Source of the DNA: Deltaproteobacteria bacterium
Lineage (GTDB): Bacteria; Desulfobacterota; DSM-4660; Desulfatiglandales; HGW-15
DNA length: 35,575 nucleotides
Assembly (NCBI GenBank): GCA_019310485.1
Contig: JAFDEF010000029.1
Location: forward strand, 1 to 35,575
Direction: 5' to 3'
Positions 17,205 to 25,331 of this stretch are shown here, one piece after another (the first letter of the stretch is position 1; each line of letters starts with the position of its first letter). Both the position numbers and the translations under genes were made by a program. The notes beneath the pieces were generated by a model. That model did no database searches. It was given only the letters and a program-made list of their open reading frames with translations, and had not been told where the DNA came from.

Positions 17205-17325
17205 CTGCCTTGAACTGTTAGAGTCTCATTCAAAGAGCGCGGGTGAACAGCCGTGATCAAGAAAAAAATAGAAGCCCTGGCTAAAGCAGGGTATTTGACA
17301 TAGTTGCAAACCCAATTTCTGTAAT

Positions 17326-17437
17326 GGAGTAAAGCCTGTGGAATTTCGCACGGGGCATTGAACCCTGTGCGAAAAGGGGGAAAAACTTTATTTACCACCC
17401 CCGTGCTCCCGCGCGGGGCATTCCTACGGAGTAAAGC
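17326..17437 (+). repeat. Element-like block flanked by 10-bp direct repeats, upstream of the FAD subunit
   Basis: GGAGTAAAGC occurs at 17326-17335 and again at 17428-17437; the second copy is the ribosome-binding region immediately before the ATG at 17438. Between them lie two strong hairpins: a 12-bp stem with a 7-nt loop (17344-17374) and an 8-bp stem with a 4-nt loop (17399-17418). The layout is what an inserted double-hairpin element with a target duplication would leave. No transposase is present. Confidence 0.5.
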
Positions 17438-18322
17438 ATGATCTTGCCGAAATTTGATTTTTTCGAACCAGGTTCACTTGAAGAAGCGTGTGACCTGCTG
17501 GGCCAACTCGGATCTGGGGGCCGTTTACTTGCAGGAGGGACCGACTTGCTGGTGAACATGAAGAAGAGACTCCTTTCCCCCAGGAATGTGATCTCTCTCG
17601 GGGCAATTGATGAGATGAAAAAGATAGATATTTCCAATGGCACAATAAGGATCGGGGCCTGTGTCACAGCAGGCGATCTGGCAGCATCAGCTACCCTCAC
17701 TCAGCTCCTGCCGTCACTGTGGGAAGGAGCATCCAGCCTAGGATCTCCTCTGATTCGAAACTTGGCTACCATCGGGGGTAATCTTGTCACGGCAAGGCCG
17801 GCTGCTGATCTTCCTCCTCCTCTAATAGCTTGCGGCGCCAGTGTGGTTTTGAAGAAAAACTCCGGAGAAAGGTCCCTAGCCCTTGAAAGCTTTTTCCGGG
17901 GACCCGGTGAAACACTGCGAAAAGAAGATGAAATTGTAACGTCCGTACTTGTAGAAAAGCCGCCCCCCAACTCTGGGGCTGCCTATATCAAGCTGGGGCT
18001 GAGAAACGCCCTCGAGATATCTCTGGTAAATGTGGCTGCCTGTATTTCCTTGAATCCCGGGGGCACTATTCAAAAATCCCGAGTGGTGCTTGGGGCAGTT
18101 TCACCTACCCCTATCAGGGCCTTGTCTGCGGAAAAAACCCTTTCAGGAGAGAAACCCTCAGAGTCTTTATTTCTTGAGGCTGCCAGGAATGCTGCAAGGG
18201 ACTGCAACCCGATTGACGACTACAGGGGATCGGCTGAATACAGGAGGGAGATGGTGAAGGTTCTTACGAGAAGGGCTCTAAAAAGAGCTTTTGAAAGGGC
18301 AACGGGGCCCCGTTCTTTATGA
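17438..18322 (+). CDS. Molybdenum hydroxylase FAD-binding subunit
   Basis: Medium, FAD-binding subunit of a xanthine-dehydrogenase/CO-dehydrogenase-family enzyme, 294 residues. AGGTDLL (32-38) and TIGGNL (111-116) bind FAD. The additional Cys-containing loop that carries a [4Fe-4S] cluster in 4-hydroxybenzoyl-CoA reductase is not seen, which argues against that exact enzyme. CGGAG lies 6 bases before the ATG. It works with the [2Fe-2S] and molybdopterin subunits encoded downstream, separated from them by a broken small gene. Confidence 0.92.
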   Translation: MILPKFDFFEPGSLEEACDLLGQLGSGGRLLAGGTDLLVNMKKRLLSPRNVISLGAIDEMKKIDISNGTIRIGACVTAGDLAASATLTQLLPSLWEGASSLGSPLIRNLATIGGNLVTARPAADLPPPLIACGASVVLKKNSGERSLALESFFRGPGETLRKEDEIVTSVLVEKPPPNSGAAYIKLGLRNALEISLVNVAACISLNPGGTIQKSRVVLGAVSPTPIRALSAEKTLSGEKPSESLFLEAARNAARDCNPIDDYRGSAEYRREMVKVLTRRALKRAFERATGPRSL

Positions 18323-18388
18323 TAACGGCTAACCTAGAGAAATGAGCACGACATATTTGGCTTTACCGGGTTTAGCAGGGAGAGCAAA

Positions 18389-18698
18389 GTGCAAAGGAAA
18401 GTAGAAATTGTCCTGAATGGCTTTAAGGAAAGGATTCCTGAAGGTTCAAGCGTTTTTTCTTTAATCACGCCAGAGGCGGACGAGGGCTTAATTCCCCGCC
18501 CCTTGGGGCGGTTAAGATGGTTTCCGATTGATACCCCGCTGCTTGCGGCGGGAAAGTTCATTCACGTTTTTTGGCGAAGAAGATGCTGTGCTTATTGTCG
18601 AGCATAACGGACGATTCGTTCCAGAGGACAAATATGCAACAACCATGGTCGCCGAAGGAGACAGAATTGAATTTATCAACCCCGCATTCGGGGGGTAA
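18389..18698 (+). pseudogene. ThiS/MoaD-like sulfur-carrier gene interrupted by a repeat
   Basis: The N-terminal part (GTG at 18389, after AGGGAGA) reads VEIVLNGFKERIPEGSSVF and so on; the C-terminal part, in another frame, reads IVEHNGRFVPEDKY and ends AFGG before TAA at 18696-18698. These are the beginning and end of a ubiquitin-fold sulfur carrier with the terminal Gly-Gly that is adenylated and thiocarboxylated. Removing 18469-18565 (97 bp) joins ATCAC to GTTTTTT and restores one uninterrupted 70-codon frame. As it stands the gene gives a 72-residue fusion with nonsense sequence. Intact, it would probably have served sulfur transfer for molybdopterin or the adjacent enzyme. Confidence 0.82.
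18469..18565 (+). repeat. Double-hairpin dispersed repeat, copy A (inserted in the ThiS-like gene)
   Basis: About 97-107 bp (edges uncertain by a few bases) closely resembling 30554-30659. It contains a 7-bp hairpin CCGCCCC/GGGGCGG (18496-18511) and a second stem around 18535-18552 (CCCGCTGC/GCGGCGGG). A 5-base near-duplication (ATCAC and TTCAC) flanks it. It has no coding capacity for a transposase, so it behaves like a REP- or MITE-type element. Confidence 0.75.
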
Positions 18699-18718
18699 AA
18701 GCATTGAAGGAGGGTGGT

Positions 18719-19189
18719 ATGCGCAAACTGATAAACGTGACAATCAACGGGGTGGAGTACGAGCTGGGAGTTAAGCCCAATCTCACCCTCCTGGACTTGC
18801 TCCGATATGAGGTGGGACTCACGGGAACCAAGAAGGGGTGTGAAACAGGAGAGTGCGGTGCATGCACGGTGATCCTGGACGGGAAGCCGGTGACTTCTTG
18901 CCTGGTGCTTGCCGTTCAAGCGAACGGGAAGAAAATCTTGACCATTGAAGGCCTGGAGAAAGATGGCAACCTCCACCCTATACAGCAGGCATTCGTGGAT
19001 AAAGGCGCTATTCAGTGCGGGTTCTGCACTTCCGGGATGATTCTTAGCGCAAAACACCTTCTTGAGCAAAATCCAAGTCCAAGTGAGGCGGAGATCCGCA
19101 AGTCCATATCCGGCAACCTGTGCCGGTGTACCGGCTATCAGAAGATTGTACAAGCTATCATTTCAGTACCAGGAAGGACGGAGAAATGA
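18719..19189 (+). CDS. Molybdenum hydroxylase [2Fe-2S] subunit
   Basis: Small iron-sulfur subunit, 156 residues. The N-terminal plant-type ferredoxin domain has Cys41, Cys46, Cys49 and Cys61; the C-terminal all-alpha domain has Cys100, Cys103, Cys135 and Cys137 (QCGFC and LCRCTGY). These carry the two [2Fe-2S] clusters that pass electrons from the molybdenum centre to FAD. AAGGAGG lies 5 bases before the ATG at 18719; an in-frame TTG at 18704 is less likely. It follows the broken sulfur-carrier gene by 20 bp. Confidence 0.95.
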   Translation: MRKLINVTINGVEYELGVKPNLTLLDLLRYEVGLTGTKKGCETGECGACTVILDGKPVTSCLVLAVQANGKKILTIEGLEKDGNLHPIQQAFVDKGAIQCGFCTSGMILSAKHLLEQNPSPSEAEIRKSISGNLCRCTGYQKIVQAIISVPGRTEK

Positions 19190-19207
19190 AAGGAGAGCGC
19201 AGAAAAG

Positions 19208-21565
19208 ATGGCTAAATACGCTATTATCAACCAGAGAGTTCCAAAGCTTGATGCTCCTGTCAAGGCAACGGGGCGTGCCAAATTTGCAGATGATCTGGTT
19301 CTGCCGGGTATGCTGCATGGGGCTATTCTTCAAAGCCCGGTTGCCCACGCCAAGATCCTTAACATTGACACCGGCAAGGCAAAAAGGCTGCCCGGCGTAA
19401 AAGCGGTGGTGACATGGCAGGATGCAGGCCTTGTTAAATACGGAGTTAGTCCCGCCCGCTATGATGAAACCCTTTTCTGCCATGAAAAGGTACGCTACGT
19501 TGGGGATGAGATTGCCGCAGTTGCTGCAGTTGATCTTGAAACGGCAATTGAAGCACTTTCCCTGATTGAAGTCGACTACGAGGAGCTCCCCGCGGTATTT
19601 ACCATTGAAGATGCGATGGCAGAAGGTGCACCTCAGCTTCATGCAGAGTTCCCGGGGAATATCTGTGCGGAAGTTCACCAGGAATTTGGGGATGTAGAGG
19701 CTGCATTCAAAGAATGCGACATTGTGAGAACCGGGAAGTTCGTTAGCAAGCGCCAGGATGCCGCTTTCCTCGAACCTCATTGCAGCGTGGCAAATTATGA
19801 TTTCTCCGGTCACCTTACCCTGTATTCCTCCACACAGGTCCCCCACTACGTGATGCGTACCGTTGCAATGGTGCTCGGACTTCCAGTGGGCAAGGTAAGG
19901 GTCATAAAGCCGTTTGTTGGTGGTGGGTTTGGACCAAAGTGCGAAGCTACCCCAACGGATTTATGTGCTTCCCTTCTTTCTATGAAGACAGGAAAGCCCG
20001 TGAAGGTAAGCTACACAAGGGAGCAAGTATTCCTCCACTGCAGGGCCAGGCACCACTATGTGCACGAGTTGACCACAGGGGTAAAGAAGGATGGAACTTT
20101 GCTGGCGCTTCACAACAAGGCCTATCTTGACGGAGGCGCTTACACCAGCTTTGGCATAGCGACCGTATACTACGCGGGCTCCCTACTGGGAGGGCCGTAC
20201 CGGTTGCCCAATATGAAATATGATGGCTACCGCGTGTATACGAATAAGCCGGCATGTGGTTCCCAGCGCGGTCACGGAGGGGTGATCGCGAGGGCTGCGT
20301 TTGAGCAGCAACTGGATGCGATTGCAGCGGAGCTTGGCATTAATCCTGTGGAAATCAGGCTCAAGAATGCCATGCAAAGGGGTGACACGAGCTGCAACGA
20401 GCTTTTTGTGAGCAGCCTGGGGCTGAAGGAGTGCATCCAGGCTGTAAGAGAACGTTCAGGATGGGATAAGAAAAAAGGGAGCCTTCCTTCAGGCAAAGGC
20501 ATAGGCATGGCCTGTGGTTTTTTTGTATCCGGAGCCGGTTACCCCATCTATCGCTCCGAGACCTTCCATTCTGTTGTGGTAATAAAAGTCGCCGATGACG
20601 GGGGGACGGTCACCCTTCAGACAGGTTCTGCTGAAATAGGACAAGGCTCCGACACTACCATGGCAATGATAGCGGCAGAGACCCTCGGGATTAAGCTTTC
20701 CGATATTCAGGTTGAATCAGGTGACACTGATCTTGCTATAGATCTCGGGGCTTATTCCAGCAGGCAGACCCTTATGACAGGACATGCCACCAAGGAGGCT
20801 GCCGAAAGTGTGAAAAAGCAGATACTGGAAGTTCTTTCAGATGAGCTGAAGATTCCCGCACGTGAAATGGATATTCGCAATGGATTGATTGTTTTCAAAA
20901 CTGAGGGTGTGGATTTCAGGGAAATCAGAACCCGCTACATGAAGGAGCACAGAGGATGGACTGATCATCCGGCCGAGAGTTCACTTACTTTCAAGGAGGC
21001 GGCAAGATTGGCCTACCTCAGAAAAGGGCCTATTATAGGGATAGGGAAATACAAGCCCCCAAAGTTGGGAGGCAGTTACAAAGGCGCGGCAGTGGGAACC
21101 TCTCCGGCTTACAGTGCTTCTGCGCATGTAGTTGAGGTGAGCGTTGACATGGAAACCGGGAGGGTGAGCGTAGAAAAAGCTACTGCAGCTCACGATTGCG
21201 GATTTGCAATCAACGTAACTTCTGTTGAAGGCCAGATGGAAGGATCCCTTTCTATGGGACTTGGGGAGGCCCTGTTTGAGGAGGTCAAGTTTGATGGCAA
21301 AGGGAGGATTTTGAACCCTAATTTTGGCGAGTACAAAATACCAACCGCGCTGGATATGCCACCTGTAGAGAGTATTATAGTGGAAAGCAATGAGCCAAAC
21401 GGTCCCTTTGGCGCCAAGGAAGTGGGGGAGGGCGCGATCTTAGCCACCATCCCTGCAATACTGAATGCAGTATATGATGCGACCGGTATCTTGATCCGGG
21501 AATTGCCGCTGACTCCTGAAAAGGTGTACTGGGCCCTAAAAGGGAAGAAGCCTCCGATTCGGTAA
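19208..21565 (+). CDS. Molybdenum hydroxylase molybdopterin-binding subunit
   Basis: Large catalytic subunit of a xanthine-dehydrogenase-family hydroxylase, 785 residues. Molybdopterin motifs are VGGGFGPK (237-244), GSQRGHGG (351-358) and AEIGQGSDT (475-483). Glu741 in FGAKEVGEGA is the likely catalytic base that activates the Mo-bound hydroxide. The SQRGHG segment, in place of the CO dehydrogenase CSFR loop, puts it near the 4-hydroxybenzoyl-CoA reductase/nicotinate dehydrogenase branch. It probably hydroxylates, or in reverse reductively dehydroxylates, a ring or acyl-CoA substrate; the exact reaction is unknown. It lies 18 bp after the [2Fe-2S] gene. Confidence 0.93.
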   Translation: MAKYAIINQRVPKLDAPVKATGRAKFADDLVLPGMLHGAILQSPVAHAKILNIDTGKAKRLPGVKAVVTWQDAGLVKYGVSPARYDETLFCHEKVRYVGDEIAAVAAVDLETAIEALSLIEVDYEELPAVFTIEDAMAEGAPQLHAEFPGNICAEVHQEFGDVEAAFKECDIVRTGKFVSKRQDAAFLEPHCSVANYDFSGHLTLYSSTQVPHYVMRTVAMVLGLPVGKVRVIKPFVGGGFGPKCEATPTDLCASLLSMKTGKPVKVSYTREQVFLHCRARHHYVHELTTGVKKDGTLLALHNKAYLDGGAYTSFGIATVYYAGSLLGGPYRLPNMKYDGYRVYTNKPACGSQRGHGGVIARAAFEQQLDAIAAELGINPVEIRLKNAMQRGDTSCNELFVSSLGLKECIQAVRERSGWDKKKGSLPSGKGIGMACGFFVSGAGYPIYRSETFHSVVVIKVADDGGTVTLQTGSAEIGQGSDTTMAMIAAETLGIKLSDIQVESGDTDLAIDLGAYSSRQTLMTGHATKEAAESVKKQILEVLSDELKIPAREMDIRNGLIVFKTEGVDFREIRTRYMKEHRGWTDHPAESSLTFKEAARLAYLRKGPIIGIGKYKPPKLGGSYKGAAVGTSPAYSASAHVVEVSVDMETGRVSVEKATAAHDCGFAINVTSVEGQMEGSLSMGLGEALFEEVKFDGKGRILNPNFGEYKIPTALDMPPVESIIVESNEPNGPFGAKEVGEGAILATIPAILNAVYDATGILIRELPLTPEKVYWALKGKKPPIR

Positions 21566-21739
21566 CACACACACAAGGAGATATCGCTCTCTCCAAGGGT
21601 AGTTAGTAGAAACTTTCACCCGCCTTGAATGAGCGAGATAGGCTCTGGAAAGAACGGCAAAACAAAAAAACAGAAAGGGAGAAAAGGGGTGGCTCTTTTG
21701 GGCAAATAATGATAAAGAAACCACTTTTAGCGGGCTTTG

Positions 21740-21754
21740 CCGGCCAGAGGCCGG
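21740..21754 (+). promoter_or_regulatory. Hairpin before the HdrC/HdrB-like gene
   Basis: CCGGCC and GGCCGG form a 6-bp stem with a 3-nt loop, followed six bases later by TTTTT. It could act as a partial terminator or attenuator between the molybdenum hydroxylase genes and the next gene, whose CGGAG site starts about 20 bases downstream. Confidence 0.35.
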
Positions 21755-21784
21755 TAGCATATTTTTCCGAACGGAGCGACTGTT

Positions 21785-22879
21785 ATGGAGAACGAGACCC
21801 TGAGTAAAGTATTGATGTGCATGCAGTGCGGAATGTGCACAGGAGGTTGCCCTGAAGCAGGCATCACCCCCTTCAATATACGTCAACTTGTGCGCAAAAA
21901 GCAGCTTGACCGGGCACTGGACAAAGCCATTCCATGGTATTGCACCTCATGCGGTGAGTGTACCTTGAGGTGCCCGAGAGATGTCAAGCCCTCTGAGATG
22001 ATTGTTGAGGTGCGCTCTGCATTTGTTGAAGACGGGCAGATACCGCTCTCCATTCAAAAAGCCCTTGAGAACACCTTTGTTCAGAAAAACCCCTGGGGAC
22101 GACCGCGCTCTAAACGGGCTGCGTGGCAGGAAGAGGCGGGTATCGAAGTTCCGCACATAGGTGAAGTGGAATCAGGGAGACTTCTTTTTACCTGCTGTAT
22201 TGAGGCATACGATCCAAGGTGCATGGTTATCCCCCAAAATGTTGCAGCTATTTTGCAGAAAGCCGGCATGGATTTTGGAGTGCTCGGGGTGGAAGAGGCA
22301 TGCTGCGGGAACGAGATACGAAGGATGGGGGAACTAGGGCTTTTCGAGGAACTCCAGGAAGAGAACACGGCTACTTTTGAGAAATACGGGGTAAAGGAGA
22401 TAATAGCACTTTCTCCTCACTGCATGAATGCGCTGAAAAACGAGTATGGTGATATTGGAGTTAAGGTATTTCATTACACTGAAGTTCTTGCCAAAATGAT
22501 AAAAGAAGGAACCGTCAACTTCAAAGTGCCTTACAACAAGAAGGTCATATACCATGATCCTTGCTTCCTCGGAAAACAAAACAAGATTTTCGATGAACCA
22601 AGAGACATTCTTAGAGCCGTAGAAGGGCTCGAATTGCTTGAGTTCTCAGCTTCCAGGGAAAACTCTCTTTGCTGCGAGGGCGGGGGAGGCAGAATGTTTT
22701 ATGAAGCGGAGATCACATACACGAGGAATAGTGAGAAGAGGGTTTTGGAAGCGATTAAGAAAGGTGCAGAGGAGATTGTGACAAGCTGTCCTTTCTGCCT
22801 AATGAATCTTGAAGATCCTGCAAAAGAAAGGGACATTCCCGTAAAAGAATTATCTGAGATAATAGCGGAAATTACATAG
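21785..22879 (+). CDS. HdrC/HdrB-like iron-sulfur oxidoreductase
   Basis: A 364-residue soluble fusion of an HdrC-like ferredoxin part and an HdrB-like CCG part. Two [4Fe-4S] motifs are at Cys12/15/18/22 and Cys53/56/59/63. Two cysteine-rich CCG repeats follow: Cys137/138, Cys146, Cys173/174 and Cys213, then Cys260, Cys296/297, Cys335 and Cys338. CCG repeats hold the unusual double-cubane clusters in heterodisulfide reductase. No membrane segment is visible. Next to the molybdenum hydroxylase and acyl-CoA dehydrogenase it is a likely electron carrier linking them to ETF, quinone or a bifurcating complex. Last gene of the plus-strand string. Confidence 0.9.
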   Translation: MENETLSKVLMCMQCGMCTGGCPEAGITPFNIRQLVRKKQLDRALDKAIPWYCTSCGECTLRCPRDVKPSEMIVEVRSAFVEDGQIPLSIQKALENTFVQKNPWGRPRSKRAAWQEEAGIEVPHIGEVESGRLLFTCCIEAYDPRCMVIPQNVAAILQKAGMDFGVLGVEEACCGNEIRRMGELGLFEELQEENTATFEKYGVKEIIALSPHCMNALKNEYGDIGVKVFHYTEVLAKMIKEGTVNFKVPYNKKVIYHDPCFLGKQNKIFDEPRDILRAVEGLELLEFSASRENSLCCEGGGGRMFYEAEITYTRNSEKRVLEAIKKGAEEIVTSCPFCLMNLEDPAKERDIPVKELSEIIAEIT

Positions 22880-22947
22880 AAGCCCGCACCTAGTCGAAGC
22901 TTTTTCAGACACTTTGAAAAAAGGTGCCGTTGGGGTGCAATACGCTA

Positions 22948-24786
22948 CTACCTAGACCGCCTGACATTATAAGCTACCACCCGCCGGTGCAAGCCTTTCA
23001 CTGTGATTTCACCTATTTTATCGGCCTTCACAATGTCTTTGACATGATTGTAGGTTCTCTGGCTTATGAGGATTTCTCCTGCCTTTGCAAAGGATTCAAG
23101 CCTGGCAGCCACATTTACTGGATGACCGATCACAGTATAGTCCTTGTGGATTTCCGAACCTATATTCCCCACCGTCATGTACCCTGTGTTTATTCCTACT
23201 CCGATACCAAGCTCGTGCCCGTACTGCTGCCATTCTTTTCTTAGCTCGCTCACCTTTTCCTGCATGTCAACAGCCATCATCACCGCACGCCTGGCATGAT
23301 CTTCCATTGGAATTGGATCTCCGAAAAAAACCAGCATTCCATCTCCAATAATCTTATTCAGAGTTCCGTCGTATTTATGAACGATCCTGGTCATTTCGGA
23401 AAGGTAAGTATCCAGGAGTTGAAATAGCTCCTCAGGCTCCAGGGTCTCTGTAAAAGAAGAAAAGTTTCTGATATCAAGGAAAACAACAGTCATCATTTTG
23501 CGCTGTGGTGTTGAGCTGATTGAGTTTCCCGCAGCGAGTATTTTTTCACTCAACTTGGGTGAAAAATAACGCCTCAATTCATCGTATCTTTTCAGTTTAT
23601 CGACCTGGTCCTTTACCTTTGCTTCCAGGTCGCGGTTAAATTGCAAAAGCTTCTCTTGAGCCTCTCTTAGCTCAGTGGTACGTTCATCAACCTTTTTTTC
23701 AAGCGTCCGGGCATAATCATCCAGGGCTTTTCTTGCCTTCACAAGTTCCCTGTTCGTTTCTTCGAGCTCATGATAGGCCGTGTTCCGGGCATCAATCGTT
23801 TCCCGCAATTGGTTGATGGTGTCTATCAGTCCCATTGCAGGTCGTTCACCGTGGCTGCGGATTCTGAAAAGCTGGGAGATGCGATCCCTTAAGGATAGTT
23901 TGTCGTATCTTACGTCAAGAATAGAGCAGGGTGCCTTGAATATTTCGCCTGCTCTAAGAAGTATTCTGCCATCCATACGAATTGTCTCGGTAATTAAAAT
24001 TCCCTCCGCTATGTCCCCAGATAACCCACTGACACCGTCATCGAAGGTATATTTTCCCAGGTAAGTTTTCCGACCATTAATGGATTCCGGCTCTAGGATA
24101 ACCGTCTTTCCCACAGACCTGCGTTGCCCGGTGTTGGGGTCTTTAATGGTCAGGAGGTTGCCTTGCATCCTGGCATCCAGGTTGAATTGAACAAATTCTC
24201 TTTCTTCGTTAAACAGGATTTCAGGGTCATAGGGATTGAGAGGTTGTTTGACCACGGCGGGTTTTAATCCCCATATGGTAGGAATGGAGGCAATTATGCC
24301 CCTCAGGTATGGGTTACCTATGTAGTCCTTGTGGAGATCAACGTCGCTATGGTAGCGGACTTCAATTATGGTGCGAATTTTTCCAAGACTCTTGTCGTAG
24401 AAAGGAGGCTTAATAATATTGAACTCCATGGTATCATTAAAATTCTCATTGAAAAATGGAAGCCTTTTGAAGCCATCGCTGGGGCTGGTAAAAAGCGTTT
24501 CAAAATAATCAAGACGTCCCCATGACCTAAGGCGGGCCGAAGAAGCTCCACAACGAAAATAAAAATGTGGCTCTCCGACCATTTCCTTGGCTTTCCTAAG
24601 AACAGCATGGAAATTTTTGCCTGTTGTCCATTCGTCTTCATTGAGAAAAAAATCCTCGGGCGAGTCATAACGCTCTGTAGGGTAGGAAAGCCCTTCAAAA
24701 AGCCGGTCGTGATGCCCCAATTTATGCGATACGTAAGTCGCGATAATCTTAATATTACGATTGCTGATGCATTCAGTGCGGCTCAC
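22948..24786 (-). CDS. Class III adenylate cyclase with unrecognised N-terminal region
   Basis: A 612-residue signalling enzyme predicted to make cAMP. Residues about 325-405 form a long coiled coil leading into the RRYFSPKLSEKIL linker, followed by a class III cyclase domain (about 428-610). Metal Asp438 (VVFLDIRNFS) and Asp482 (IGDGMLVFFGD), adenine-selecting Lys478 and Asp549, and transition-state Asn558 and Arg562 (VNVAARLE) are all present, so it should be an active adenylate rather than guanylate cyclase. The first about 320 residues have no membrane segment and I do not recognise them; they probably sense a signal. The start is a GTG with GGTGG upstream. Convergent with the preceding operon. 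Confidence 0.88.
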   Translation of the reverse strand: MSRTECISNRNIKIIATYVSHKLGHHDRLFEGLSYPTERYDSPEDFFLNEDEWTTGKNFHAVLRKAKEMVGEPHFYFRCGASSARLRSWGRLDYFETLFTSPSDGFKRLPFFNENFNDTMEFNIIKPPFYDKSLGKIRTIIEVRYHSDVDLHKDYIGNPYLRGIIASIPTIWGLKPAVVKQPLNPYDPEILFNEEREFVQFNLDARMQGNLLTIKDPNTGQRRSVGKTVILEPESINGRKTYLGKYTFDDGVSGLSGDIAEGILITETIRMDGRILLRAGEIFKAPCSILDVRYDKLSLRDRISQLFRIRSHGERPAMGLIDTINQLRETIDARNTAYHELEETNRELVKARKALDDYARTLEKKVDERTTELREAQEKLLQFNRDLEAKVKDQVDKLKRYDELRRYFSPKLSEKILAAGNSISSTPQRKMMTVVFLDIRNFSSFTETLEPEELFQLLDTYLSEMTRIVHKYDGTLNKIIGDGMLVFFGDPIPMEDHARRAVMMAVDMQEKVSELRKEWQQYGHELGIGVGINTGYMTVGNIGSEIHKDYTVIGHPVNVAARLESFAKAGEILISQRTYNHVKDIVKADKIGEITVKGLHRRVVAYNVRRSR

Positions 24787-24982
24787 AATACCACCAGTAA
24801 GCTAAGAGACGTAACAAGGTTTTGCTTTGAGTGGTTTCTTATCCAGGCTGGTGCGCTCCCTTGCCATAACGGCTTGATAAAATGCTATAGGATTATCAAC
24901 TGTCTGAAAATATTAGCTAACTGGAGGGATAATAACCCAGTTGTCAACATGAAGCAAGCATGATTTTGAATATTTTTTAACC

Positions 24983-25010
24983 TTGACAAAGAAAAACCGT
25001 GGTATAGAAT
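24983..25010 (+). promoter_or_regulatory. Sigma-70 promoter of the tRNA gene
   Basis: TTGACA at 24983-24988 and TAGAAT at 25005-25010 with a 16-base spacer; transcription would start about 12 bases before the tRNA 5' end. Confidence 0.75.
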
Positions 25011-25028
25011 CGGCATGACTAGAAGAAT

Positions 25029-25105
25029 CGGGACGTGGCGCAGTCTGGAAGCGCACCTGAATGGGGTTCAGGGGGTCCGGGGTTCAAGTCCCCGCGTCCC
25101 GACCA
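25029..25105 (+). tRNA. tRNA-Pro (anticodon GGG)
   Basis: A 77-nt cloverleaf. The acceptor stem CGGGACG pairs with CGTCCCG, the anticodon arm CCTGA/TCAGG encloses the loop ATGGGGT with anticodon GGG, and the T arm contains GGTTCAAGTCC. The discriminator A and CCA are encoded. It decodes CCC (and CCU by wobble) proline codons. It has its own promoter and a terminator 16 bp downstream, so it is a single-gene transcript. No phage or integrase sequence follows, so there is no sign that it serves as an integration site. Confidence 0.95.
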
Positions 25106-25120
25106 CAGGGGTCAATAACT

Positions 25121-25155
25121 AAGGGGGGTTGGCAGAAAAGCTAACCCCCCTTTAT
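25121..25155 (+). terminator. Rho-independent terminator after tRNA-Pro
   Basis: GGGGGGTTGGC, loop AGAAAA, GCTAACCCCCC: an 11-bp stem with one G-U pair, followed by TTTATT. Confidence 0.85.
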
Positions 25156-25331
25156 TGGGTGAGGGATAGGCCGGCGGTGAAGCAGAACGCATAAAGCGAC
25201 CAAGCCTCGAAGCGGTTCGATCTAAGTTAACCTGAAGGGTAGGGTTTCACAGGTATTCCGGCGTTGAATCGGAAGGGGTGAATTTCTCAGCAGCAAGGCC
25301 TGCATTTAATCTGGATGGGGGGAAGCAAGAG

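Noticed and set aside
22900-22923. AT-rich inverted repeat between the convergent HdrC/HdrB-like and cyclase genes, as a bidirectional terminator
   Set aside because: Only 7 A-T-rich pairs with a mismatch and no GC clamp; too weak to call.
25106-25331. Riboswitch or tRNA remnant between tRNA-Pro and the deaminase gene (contains GGTTCGATC)
   Set aside because: Only a T-loop-like string is present; no stems or known aptamer core could be found.
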